Below are positions 16,442-23,608 of a DNA stretch of 52,610 nt, one piece after another (the first letter of the stretch is position 1; each line of letters starts with the position of its first letter). The translations under genes and the position numbers were made by a program. The stretch is from NCBI GenBank assembly GCA_002327305.1, contig DCUZ01000070.1, forward strand, positions 7,790-60,399, read 5' to 3'. The notes under the pieces were generated by a model that was given only the letters and a program-made list of their open reading frames with translations, had not been told where the DNA came from and ran no database searches. This DNA comes from Holophagales bacterium UBA2201 (GTDB taxonomy: Bacteria; Acidobacteriota; Thermoanaerobaculia; UBA2201).

Positions 16442-16497
16442 ACCGACGGTCGGCGGATATCTTGGTCACCGCCTGAATACTAGGGACAGTCCATAGT
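16442..16497 (-). pseudogene. HEPN gene fragment next to a degenerate palindrome
   Basis: Read on the minus strand, 16472..16442 encodes AVTKISADRR, the same ten residues found in the intact HEPN gene at 15118..15088. The two DNA segments differ at 4 of 31 positions, and all four differences are silent third-codon changes, so this is a relic of a related HEPN gene. Immediately beside it, 16479..16497 (ACTA-N11-TAGT, centred on GGGACAGTCC) looks like a degenerate copy of the 22-bp palindrome. Confidence 0.55.
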
Positions 16498-16518
16498 TTA
16501 GACGATCTCGAGCCAGCC

Positions 16519-16857
16519 TTATAGAGACAAGACAAGCCGCAACCCCTCATCAACTGAGCGCATCACGGATGCCGGAAGACGTCCGCACTTATTCTCAAGC
16601 AATTCCCGATCCATCGTTGCGATCTGGGAGACATTCACCACGGAGTCCTTGGGCAGGCCGGCCTCGGCGGCCGGCACCAGGACATTGCCCGGAGCCTCGG
16701 CCAAGCGCAGGTTGGAGGTGATGATGGCGGCAACGATCGTTTTAATGCGGCTTTGATTGAAGGCGTCCGCCTGCACGATGACCACCGGCCGTTTGAAACC
16801 AGGTCCCGATCCTGTGGGGGACGGGAGTTCGACCCACCACACCTCCCCCCGCTCCAT
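16519..16857 (-). CDS. MazF/PemK-family toxin
   Basis: A 112-residue protein of the MazF/PemK endoribonuclease family. It opens with MERGEVWWVELPSPTGSGPGFKRPVVIVQADAFN (the RG-x-VWW...RPxVIV pattern), and continues with TIVAAIITSN and VVNVSQIATMDRELL. Members cut mRNA at short motifs when freed from their antitoxin. The ATG at 16857 overlaps the antitoxin stop as TGATG; two GTG codons just upstream are alternatives. GAGGAG lies upstream. It forms a module with the ribbon-helix-helix gene before it. Confidence 0.88.
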   Translation of the reverse strand: MERGEVWWVELPSPTGSGPGFKRPVVIVQADAFNQSRIKTIVAAIITSNLRLAEAPGNVLVPAAEAGLPKDSVVNVSQIATMDRELLENKCGRLPASVMRSVDEGLRLVLSL

Positions 16858-17093
16858 CACCACTCCTCACTTTCGACGGCCCCGCTCTGGACCCGCATCA
16901 ACCCCGGGGGAAGGGAGGAATCCTCCTGCTCGTAAACATGGTTAAGGCGCTCCGTCACCTTCCGGGCTCGGTGTCTGGCGAGATACTCTTCCACCGCCGC
17001 CGCATAGAGCTGGCTCCGGGAGATCCCCAACCGCCTCGCCAACGCGTCGGCCGAGCGGAAAACCTTGTCCGGGATCGAGATGGCCGTTTTCAT
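16857..17093 (-). CDS. Ribbon-helix-helix antitoxin of the MazF-type toxin
   Basis: A 78-residue protein. MKTAISIPDKVFRSADALARRLGISRSQLYAAAVEEYL is a ribbon-helix-helix DNA-binding domain; the charged C-terminal tail (about 50-78) would wrap the toxin. It presumably represses its own operon. The ATG at 17093 starts within a region with repeated GGTATG motifs upstream that may be the operator. It is translationally coupled to the toxin gene. Confidence 0.82.
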   Translation of the reverse strand: MKTAISIPDKVFRSADALARRLGISRSQLYAAAVEEYLARHRARKVTERLNHVYEQEDSSLPPGLMRVQSGAVESEEW

Positions 17094-17178
17094 ACCAATA
17101 GTATAACCATATTCATACCGACAGTCAAGTGGCCGATGCGTACAATGGGGCTGTTGCAATACCTTGCAATAAACCACA

Positions 17179-17228
17179 GACCGGACGCAGTATTATTTAC
17201 CATGATTGCAGTAATTTCTACTGCTTTC
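17179..17228 (-). pseudogene. Decayed copy of the HTH-MNT promoter, operator and first codons
   Basis: An ungapped 50-nt match (38 of 50 identical by eye) to 15794..15843. It retains the ATG with the first codons MVNNTA, and the operator arms GCAGTA-N5-TACTGC at 17208..17224. The reading frame then diverges from the MNT protein, and the -10 TATACT has become ATTACT. No MNT domain follows. It marks a lost second copy of that toxin-antitoxin module. Confidence 0.6.
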
Positions 17229-17286
17229 ATAATGCCGCATTAAGAAATTCGAAACACGCCAAGAAGCTTCATATCCGCGCATAATG

Positions 17287-17640
17287 CTACCGCGCCGTCG
17301 GGAGCAGCGTCCCGAGTTTTTCGCCCGTCTCAGAGACGGTTTCTTCCGGCATGGCGCAGATGAATTCGGCTTTCCGCACCTTCCAATCCAAGCTGCGCAC
17401 ATGGTCGGACAGAATGACGCCCTGAACGGGCGAACCTTCCGGCAAGGCGACCTCAAAGGGATATCCCTTGGCCTGACGGGTAACGGGGCAGGCCAGCATC
17501 AGGCCCACCGTCCCGTTGTAAGCCTTGGGAGACATTACAAGCATCGGGCGGTGTCCGGCCTGTTCGTGTCCGGCCTGGGGATTCAGGCTGATCCAAACCA
17601 GGTCCCCCCGCTGGGGCACCCAGGAAGATCGCTTCACCAT
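17287..17640 (-). CDS. mazF: MazF-family mRNA interferase
   Basis: A 117-residue MazF/ChpB-type toxin: YxPxxGDLVWISLNPQAGHEQAGHRPMLVMSP-like N-terminus, then MLACPVTRQAKGYPFEV and ILSDHVRSLDWKVRKAEF, all in the family order. It would cleave single-stranded RNA at a short recognition sequence. The ATG at 17640 lies inside the end of the MazE gene (7-nt overlap), a normal MazEF arrangement. This is the better match to classical MazF of the two MazF-type toxins in the island. Confidence 0.92.
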   Translation of the reverse strand: MVKRSSWVPQRGDLVWISLNPQAGHEQAGHRPMLVMSPKAYNGTVGLMLACPVTRQAKGYPFEVALPEGSPVQGVILSDHVRSLDWKVRKAEFICAMPEETVSETGEKLGTLLPTAR

Positions 17641-17876
17641 AATTCATTCCCCACGGCTTCCCCGAAATCGGTCTCCTGATGGATATTTCGGGCGGTGACC
17701 CCGGCCAGCAGTTGTTCCAAGGACAATTTGCGGCCGATAGTAGGACGGATGACCACTGCGCCGTCCTGGAGGTTCATCTCAACGCAAGAATCCTCCCGCA
17801 GGCCCGTCTCTTCCGCCAGGGCCTTCGGGATGCGGACCGCCAGGCTGTTTCCCCATTTCTGCACATGCGTCTTCAT
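17634..17876 (-). CDS. mazE: MazE antitoxin (AbrB-type)
   Basis: An 80-residue protein with an N-terminal SpoVT/AbrB swapped-hairpin DNA-binding domain (HVQKWGNSLAVRIPKALAEETGL) and an acidic tail that would block MazF. GGAGG precedes the ATG at 17876. Likely autoregulation is supported by an inverted repeat directly upstream. Confidence 0.9.
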   Translation of the reverse strand: MKTHVQKWGNSLAVRIPKALAEETGLREDSCVEMNLQDGAVVIRPTIGRKLSLEQLLAGVTARNIHQETDFGEAVGNELW

Positions 17877-17888
17877 GGATGCCTCCGA

Positions 17889-17911
17889 ATGTATCTACAA
17901 TGAATATACAT
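17889..17911. promoter_or_regulatory. Probable mazEF operator
   Basis: Inverted repeat ATGTAT-N11-ATACAT placed 12 nt upstream of mazE, in an AT-rich stretch. The position fits binding of the MazE/MazF complex to its own promoter. Confidence 0.45.
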
Positions 17912-17986
17912 CCAATATTTCTTCAAGTCAAGTGCTCGACCGGCACAGCCGCAACCTGGCAGTCTTGCATACTGCCCCAATATTCC

Positions 17987-18094
17987 ATTTCTCCCCCGTC
18001 TCGCCTTTCCAGCTTTTCTCGCTTTTCTAGCTTTTCTCGCCTTTCTCGCCTTTCTCGCCTTTCTCGCTTTTCTAGCCTTTCTCGCCTTTCTCGC
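17987..18094. repeat. Nonamer array, 12 units, abutting hisS
   Basis: Twelve in-register 9-mers (CTTTCTCGC, TTTTCTAGC, TTTTCTCGC and variants). The last unit ends at the base immediately before the complement of the hisS stop codon. Seven of the twelve units contain TTTCTCGC. Confidence 0.8.
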
Positions 18095-19324
18095 CTACAG
18101 CTCGTCGATCTTCTTCTTGACCTGCTCCCCCGTCGCCAGGTTCTTCACCACCACCTCGCCGTTCTTGATCTCCTCTTCGCCCAGGATGAGGGCGCTGACG
18201 GCGCCGGTGGCGGCGGCGAACTTGAGCCCCTTTTTCAATCCCTTGCCGTCGAGGGCCACGCCGGCACTCCTCCCCTGCTCCCGCAACTTCGCCGCCAGTT
18301 CGAAGGCCGGCAGAAGTTCGTTGGGCGACACGGGGACAATAAAATAGTCCAGCCCCGGCTTTACTTTGGCTTTGAACGATTCCGGCAGGATCTCGATGAG
18401 GCGGTCCTGGCCGATGGCGAAGCCGATGCCGGGGACTTTCGGGCCCCCGAGGTCGGAGATGAGCCGATCATACCGGCCGCCCCCACAGATGGCGTTCTGG
18501 GCGCCGAGCCTGCCGGAGACCACTTCAAAGACGGTGCGCGTGTAGTAGTCGAGACCCCGCACGAGGCGGTCGTTCAACTCGAAGCGGATTTTCAGGGCGT
18601 TGAGTCCCTCCTCCACAAACCGGAGGTGGGCCGAGCAGGTCTCGCACAGGTGCCCGCCGATGGAGGGGAGGAGCTTCTTCACCGGCTGGCAACCCGCCTC
18701 CTTGCAGTCGAGGACCCTGAGAGGATTGGTGTCGATGCGCCGGACGCAATCGACACACAATTCACCCTTATGCTCCTGCAGGACCGCCTGCAAGGCCGCC
18801 CGGTAGCCGGGCCGGCACGCCTCGCACCCCACGGAATTGAGCCCCACGGCCAGGTCGGTGAACTCGAGGCGGTTGAGGAAGTCCACCAGGAGGGAGAACA
18901 TTTCGACGTCCGCCGCCGGCTCCTCCGGCCCCAGGATCTCGGCCCCGATCTGGAAGAACTGCCGGTAGCGCCCTTTCTGCGGTCGTTCGTAACGGAACAT
19001 GGGGCCGATGTAGTAGAGGCGCAGGGGGTGCGGCAGGGTCTGCATGTTGTTGGAGATGTAGGCGCGAGCCACCGGGGCCGTCCCTTCGGGCCTCAGGGTT
19101 AGGGACCGCCCCTTTTTGTCGGGGAAGGTGTACATCTCCTTGTTGACGATGTCGGTGTCCTCGCCGATGCCGCGGGTGAAGAGTTCCGTGGGCTCCATCA
19201 GGGGCGTGCGGATCTCCCCGTAGCCGAAGGAGTGGAACACCTCGCGCGCGACGGCTTCCACGCGGTTCCAGACGAACGATTCGGGCGGGAGGATGTCCCG
19301 CGTCCCTTTGACGGTGGCGATCAT
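18095..19324 (-). CDS. hisS: Histidyl-tRNA synthetase
   Basis: A 409-residue class II synthetase charging tRNA-His. Motif 2 FRYERPQKGRYRQFFQ lies near residues 110-125, the HisA motif LVRGLDYYTRTVFEV near 255-270, and motif 3 GGGRYDRLISDLGG onward near 280-310; a C-terminal anticodon-binding domain ends KKKIDEL. The start at 19324 (MIATVKGTRDILPPE) is the standard HisRS opening; a longer open extension is not credible. TACAAT (complement 19331..19336) ends exactly 6 nt before the ATG with no Shine-Dalgarno site, suggesting a leaderless message. Confidence 0.96.
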   Translation of the reverse strand: MIATVKGTRDILPPESFVWNRVEAVAREVFHSFGYGEIRTPLMEPTELFTRGIGEDTDIVNKEMYTFPDKKGRSLTLRPEGTAPVARAYISNNMQTLPHPLRLYYIGPMFRYERPQKGRYRQFFQIGAEILGPEEPAADVEMFSLLVDFLNRLEFTDLAVGLNSVGCEACRPGYRAALQAVLQEHKGELCVDCVRRIDTNPLRVLDCKEAGCQPVKKLLPSIGGHLCETCSAHLRFVEEGLNALKIRFELNDRLVRGLDYYTRTVFEVVSGRLGAQNAICGGGRYDRLISDLGGPKVPGIGFAIGQDRLIEILPESFKAKVKPGLDYFIVPVSPNELLPAFELAAKLREQGRSAGVALDGKGLKKGLKFAAATGAVSALILGEEEIKNGEVVVKNLATGEQVKKKIDEL

Positions 19325-19374
19325 GGGGTGATTGTACCCGAAGCCCCGGGAAAACGCACGCTGAAATGGACCGG

Positions 19375-19860
19375 TTATTGCGCGAATCGGTGGATGATAT
19401 AGGCCGCCAGGGCGACGATGACGGCCGCCAGGACGATGAACACGGTGCACCCGATCCGGGTGTCGGAACGGTCCTGGTCCTTCCGCTCCTGGATGGCCCG
19501 GCGGAACCGATCCAGGGCCTTCCGGGTCTCCCCCGTCTCCCGGGCCAACTCCAATTTCAGGACGATGGCCTCAAGCCGGTGGGTGGCGGCACCGGCCACT
19601 CCCGTATTCCCATCCTTGCAGAGGGGGATGCACATCACCCCGGCCTCGATCAGCCCCTGCGGCGAATCGGGGATGAATCCGGAGGTCAGAAGCCGTTTCT
19701 GCCCCTCGGCATCCGCCCTGCCGATGGCGGCGTGGTATTCGTCCAGCGCCTGGAGCTGGGCCTCGGGAGCCTGGGCCTCCTCCAGCAGCGAACCGCAGAA
19801 CCGGCACAACACCCCCTCGGCGGGGCCACCGCAGTTGGGACAACCGACGGCAGGGCTCAT
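19375..19860 (-). CDS. Zinc-ribbon protein with C-terminal membrane anchor
   Basis: A 161-residue protein of unknown function. An N-terminal zinc ribbon (CPNCGGPAEGVLCRFCG, two CxxC pairs) is followed by a helical middle region, and then a single C-terminal transmembrane segment (GCTVFIVLAAVIVALAAYIIHRF, about 137-159). The tail anchor would leave the ribbon in the cytoplasm. AGGAGGT before ATG 19860 fixes the start. It lies 50 bp upstream of hisS on the same strand. Confidence 0.65.
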   Translation of the reverse strand: MSPAVGCPNCGGPAEGVLCRFCGSLLEEAQAPEAQLQALDEYHAAIGRADAEGQKRLLTSGFIPDSPQGLIEAGVMCIPLCKDGNTGVAGAATHRLEAIVLKLELARETGETRKALDRFRRAIQERKDQDRSDTRIGCTVFIVLAAVIVALAAYIIHRFAQ

Positions 19861-19896
19861 TAGGACCTCCTGTGCACCTTGCAACTGTTCCAATCA

Positions 19897-19916
19897 GGGC
19901 ACAGCATGCTGTGCCC
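19897..19916. repeat. 20-bp perfect palindrome
   Basis: GGGCACAGCA and its exact reverse complement, placed between the barrel-protein stop and the zinc-ribbon gene. A close variant (GGCAC-CGCATGCT-GTGCC) occurs at 45513..45530 after ubiE, so it is a dispersed repeat. It could form a transcription-ending hairpin. Confidence 0.6.
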
Positions 19917-19928
19917 CCACAAATGATA

Positions 19929-22475
19929 TCAATTCAGGCTCTTGAAGACCAGCAGCCGCAGGGACCAGTCCTTGCCGTCCCCCGAAAGCCCCACCCCCGC
20001 CTCGGCCTGCACTATCGTCTCCCACGGGCCGAAGAAGAGGGTGGAGAGCCCCATCCCGACGAGGGTCTTCTCCTCCGGCTCGGTGAACCGGCCGGCGTCG
20101 AGGCCCACGGTGAGGTTGAGCCACGGGCGGTAGATGATGCTCTGGGACAGGTGCCCCACGATCAGTTTTTCCCCCACGGCCGAGCCGGAGGCGAACCCCC
20201 GGATGGAGGAGGTCCCCATGGAACTGCCGCTGTGGTAGGAGAAGCGGTCCAGGTCGCGTCCGTCCAGGTAGGAGCAGTCGAAGTGGAAACGGAAGTTTTC
20301 GGAAAAATAGTGGTCCTTCCCCAGGGTGAGGCCGGTCCGCAGGCCGGCGTCGTGCGTCTGAGGGTCGTCCGGATAGCCCCACGGCTCGTACCCGTGCCGC
20401 TGGAACCCCTCGGCGCTCGCCACCAGGGAGAACCCCTTCCAGGCGAGATTGCCGGCCAGGGAGGCCGTGGTGGTGAGCCCCGATTCCGGGAGGATGAAGG
20501 CCGCGTCGGTGTCGTCGGCCCGCTCGTAGTGGTCGTACTGCTCCTCGAGCCCCGCCGAGAGGGAGAAAGCGCGCGTGACGGGGAAAAGGACCCGGGCCCC
20601 GAGTCGGGCCGGGCGGGTCTCCACCGTCTCCCCCTCCACCTCCTCGCCGCCCCGCCAGGGGCTGTCCTCGAACGGGATGGCCAGGAAGAATCCGTTGATG
20701 CTCACGGCGGTGTGCCCCAGGTAGAAAGTGCGGTTGCCGTAGCCCAGGACGCCGGCGAAGACGGCCGTGTACTGGTTGTCCGGGTCGAGGGAGAACCACG
20801 CCAGCCCCCCCAGGGGAAGCGGGGTGTCGTACCCCGGGTCCCAGGCCCCGCCGAGGGCGAGGAACCACGTGGGGATCTTCTTGCCCTTCAGCCGCACCCA
20901 CTCCTTCTCCTCCCGCCGCAGGACCTGCCGGCTTTCGTCCATCCATCCCCGGAGCAGGGCCCCACGATCGGTGATGGGCTCCACGGCGGCGTATTCCACC
21001 CGGATCTCCACCAGCGTCCAGGAGCCCAGGAGGGAGAGGTTCTCCCGTCCGTCCACGGCCTTGGGGATGAAGACGCCCCGCTCGGGGCCATAGGTGAGGG
21101 CCTCCTCGTTCTCCAGCACCTCGCGCGTGAGGTTCATCTGGCTCCGGTCCAGCCGCAGGAGGGCGAAATCGGCCTCCCGCACCCAGACACTTCCCGAATA
21201 GGCCGGCAGCCCCCTGGAGAGGAACTCCGCCGTGGGGGCGAAATCGACCCGCAGGGCCGCCTCCCCGTTCAACGCCAGTCCCTCCCGAAGCTGATAGCGG
21301 TATTCCGACCGCGGCCGCAGTTCGAAGGGCCGCACCTTCACCACCTCCGGTTGGATCACCTGCAGGGGCGGCGACCCCTTCCCCTTCCACGGCTTCCCCT
21401 CGATCTCGAATTCGTCCCAGGCCCAGTGGGTCTCCAGGCCGTCCTCGAAGAGCGACCGGCCGTCGATCTTGATCTGTATCGCCGTGCCGGTGCTCCCCGG
21501 CTTGATGCGGAGGAGGGTGGTGGTGCGGGTGGCGTAGGCGGGGAGGACGCGCCGGGCCCTGAGCAGTTCCAACTGGATGCGGGCCAGGACCTCGTCTAGC
21601 ACATACGACCGCTTCCCCGTCACCCCCTCCCGGTCGGTGAAGAACCCCTCGCCGGAGGGGGGGCGGGTCATCTCCACGATCTCCCACCGTTCGGAACCGG
21701 GCCAGGCGAAGGAGACGGCGTCACCCCGCCGGTTCAGTGGCAGGATGGCGCCGTCGCTGCGGCGCGCCTCGGCGTACCAGGCGCTGGGAACCTCGACGGT
21801 GACGGGGCCCGAAGGGGGCATCAGGAGGAGCGTGGCCAGGTCGTCCTCGCGCACGAGGGGGACGATGCCGGCGGGCTCGGGCTTGAGAAGGTCGTCGGGG
21901 GCGTTGCCGGTCTCCAGGCGGTCCCAGTAGAGGGCCGCATGAAGGGGGTCGGCGCCTCGCACGAGGAGCGTCTCCGCCAGCCCCTGCGCCGCCACCCACT
22001 CCCCCAGACCACCCGACACCGCGACCAAGGCCCGCGACGGGAAGGCGGAGCCCTCCACCGCGTCGGCCACCCATTCGATCCCCGCCTCGCGGATGAGCGC
22101 CGGGTCCCCGGCCACCAGGAGCTTCAGGTCGGACCGGTCGCTCTTGAGGGTGAGGCAGAACTGCCGCAGACGGAACTCGGCCTCCCGGCCGCCGTCGAAT
22201 CCGGGCGCCAGTTCCAGGAGGAGGGTTTTGGCCCCCGAGACGAGGGGGGCAATTTTCTCCCAGTCCAGCGCATCGGGAGACAAAACCCGGAGGGCGAGGC
22301 CGTCCGGCGGGCCGGCCCGGCGGTGCTCCGGCGCGAAGAGGATCCGTCCCGCCGGCCCCTCCCATTCAGGGCCGGAAGCGGCGACAAACAGCTTGGCCGC
22401 GGACAACGAAGCGGCCGCCATCAGGATGGCGGCCGCGAGGGTGGCGATGCGCGGGCGGGGCATGCGGCTATGCAT
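19929..22475 (-). CDS. Large exported protein with predicted outer-membrane beta-barrel
   Basis: An 848-residue protein I cannot assign to a named family. A signal peptide (MPRPRIATLAAAILMAAASLSA) is followed by about 500 residues with LolA/RseB-like beta segments. The last 300 residues alternate polar and aromatic strands, contain SSIRGFASGSAVGEK (the RGF of Omp85-type barrels), and end in a hydrophobic strand LRLLVFKSLN. A role in the outer membrane is inferred; secretion or assembly of outer-membrane proteins is possible but unproven. The start ATG at 22475 overlaps the recA stop region by 8 bp; ATG 22463 is an alternative. Neither has a Shine-Dalgarno site, so translation may be coupled to recA. 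Confidence 0.6.
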   Translation of the reverse strand: MHSRMPRPRIATLAAAILMAAASLSAAKLFVAASGPEWEGPAGRILFAPEHRRAGPPDGLALRVLSPDALDWEKIAPLVSGAKTLLLELAPGFDGGREAEFRLRQFCLTLKSDRSDLKLLVAGDPALIREAGIEWVADAVEGSAFPSRALVAVSGGLGEWVAAQGLAETLLVRGADPLHAALYWDRLETGNAPDDLLKPEPAGIVPLVREDDLATLLLMPPSGPVTVEVPSAWYAEARRSDGAILPLNRRGDAVSFAWPGSERWEIVEMTRPPSGEGFFTDREGVTGKRSYVLDEVLARIQLELLRARRVLPAYATRTTTLLRIKPGSTGTAIQIKIDGRSLFEDGLETHWAWDEFEIEGKPWKGKGSPPLQVIQPEVVKVRPFELRPRSEYRYQLREGLALNGEAALRVDFAPTAEFLSRGLPAYSGSVWVREADFALLRLDRSQMNLTREVLENEEALTYGPERGVFIPKAVDGRENLSLLGSWTLVEIRVEYAAVEPITDRGALLRGWMDESRQVLRREEKEWVRLKGKKIPTWFLALGGAWDPGYDTPLPLGGLAWFSLDPDNQYTAVFAGVLGYGNRTFYLGHTAVSINGFFLAIPFEDSPWRGGEEVEGETVETRPARLGARVLFPVTRAFSLSAGLEEQYDHYERADDTDAAFILPESGLTTTASLAGNLAWKGFSLVASAEGFQRHGYEPWGYPDDPQTHDAGLRTGLTLGKDHYFSENFRFHFDCSYLDGRDLDRFSYHSGSSMGTSSIRGFASGSAVGEKLIVGHLSQSIIYRPWLNLTVGLDAGRFTEPEEKTLVGMGLSTLFFGPWETIVQAEAGVGLSGDGKDWSLRLLVFKSLN

Positions 22476-23517
22476 TCGGGGCGATGCCCAGTTTCACGCG
22501 GATCTGCCTCTCGATCTCCCCGGCGATGTCGGCATTGTCCTTGAGGAACTGCTTGGCATTCTCCCGGCCCTGGCCGAGGCGGGTCTCCTTGTAGTTGAAC
22601 CAGGAACCCGACTTCTCCACCAGTTTGTGAAGGATTCCCAGGTCGATCAGTTCGCCCTCGCGGGAAATCCCCTTGCCGTAGTCGATGTCGAATTCGGCGT
22701 CCTTGAAGGGGGCGGCGACCTTGTTCTTGACCACCTTGGCCCGGGTGTGGGAGCCGATGACGACATCGCCCTCCTTGATGGAGGCGATCCGGCGGATGTC
22801 AATGCGGACGGAGGAGTAGAACTTGAGGGCGCGGCCGCCGGAGGTGGTCTCGGGATTGCCGAACATGACGCCGATCTTTTCGCGGATCTGGTTGATGAAG
22901 ATGAGGCAGGTGTTGGACTTGGAGACGACGCCGGCCAGCTTGCGCAGGGCCTGGGACATCAGCCGCGCCTGCAGCCCCACCACCTGGTCGCCCATCTCGC
23001 CCTGCAATTCGGTCTTGGGGACGAGGGCGGCGACGGAGTCGATGACCACCAGATCCACCGCGCCGGAGCGGATGAGCTGTTCCGCGATCTCGAGGGCCTG
23101 CTCGCCGTAGTCGGGCTGGGAGATCAGGAGGTTATCGGTGTCCACGCCGAGGGCCTTGGCATAGGCGGAGTCGAGGGCATGCTCGGCGTCGATGAAGCCC
23201 ACATAGCCGCCCACCTTCTGGGCCTGGGCGATTACATGGAGGGCCAGGGTGGTCTTGCCGGAGGACTCGGGGCCGAAGATCTCGATAACGCGGCCGCGTG
23301 GCACGCCGCCGATGCCCAACGCAGCGTCCAGACCGATGGAGCCGGTGGAGATGGAATCCACCGCCACGGCCGGCTTTTCACCAAGGCGCATGATGGATCC
23401 CTTGCCGAACTGCCGCTCAATCTGCGACAGGGCGGTCTGGATGGCTTTTAATTTCCCGCTGTCCTCGGTCTGGGCGGGCTTCATTTTCGCATTGTCATCG
23501 GTGGTCTTGGCGGCCAT
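22468..23517 (-). CDS. recA: Recombinase RecA
   Basis: A 349-residue RecA, of normal length. It has Walker A GPESSGKTT (about 70-78), VVIDSVAALVPK, the QARLMSQALRKL segment, NQIREKIGVMFGNPETTSGGRALKFY, and the basic C-terminal region. It carries out homologous strand exchange and triggers SOS cleavage of LexA-type repressors. The ATG at 23517 has a strong AAGGAGG site, unlike many first genes in this window. A 14-bp palindrome lies in its leader and a 12-bp palindrome in its promoter region. It is probably co-transcribed with the barrel-protein gene that overlaps its end. Confidence 0.98.
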   Translation of the reverse strand: MAAKTTDDNAKMKPAQTEDSGKLKAIQTALSQIERQFGKGSIMRLGEKPAVAVDSISTGSIGLDAALGIGGVPRGRVIEIFGPESSGKTTLALHVIAQAQKVGGYVGFIDAEHALDSAYAKALGVDTDNLLISQPDYGEQALEIAEQLIRSGAVDLVVIDSVAALVPKTELQGEMGDQVVGLQARLMSQALRKLAGVVSKSNTCLIFINQIREKIGVMFGNPETTSGGRALKFYSSVRIDIRRIASIKEGDVVIGSHTRAKVVKNKVAAPFKDAEFDIDYGKGISREGELIDLGILHKLVEKSGSWFNYKETRLGQGRENAKQFLKDNADIAGEIERQIRVKLGIAPNA

Positions 23518-23539
23518 GGTGTTGCCTCCTTGGCACGGC

Positions 23540-23608
23540 CCCCCTCGAGGGGGTCGCTTCGTTGTCTTTATCGATTTCATAGTGTACACTAAATCGCCCG
23601 AATGACAA
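23540..23608. promoter_or_regulatory. Overlapping recA and murB promoters with palindromic operator
   Basis: TAGTGTACACTA (23580..23591) is a perfect 12-bp palindrome. For murB, TTGTCT (23562..23567), a 17-nt spacer and TACACT (23585..23590) form a promoter. For recA on the minus strand, TTGTCA (23603..23608), a 16-nt spacer and TACACT (23581..23586) form another. Both -10 hexamers lie inside the palindrome, so a repressor bound there would block both, and the two promoters exclude one another. A 14-bp palindrome CCCCCTC/GAGGGGG (23540..23553) would lie in the recA leader. Confidence 0.5.

Noticed and set aside
17193..17456. 87-codon minus-strand frame at the end of mazF
   Set aside because: Ser/Arg/Cys-rich out-of-frame reading of mazF; only the promoter-like segment at 17179-17228 is meaningful.
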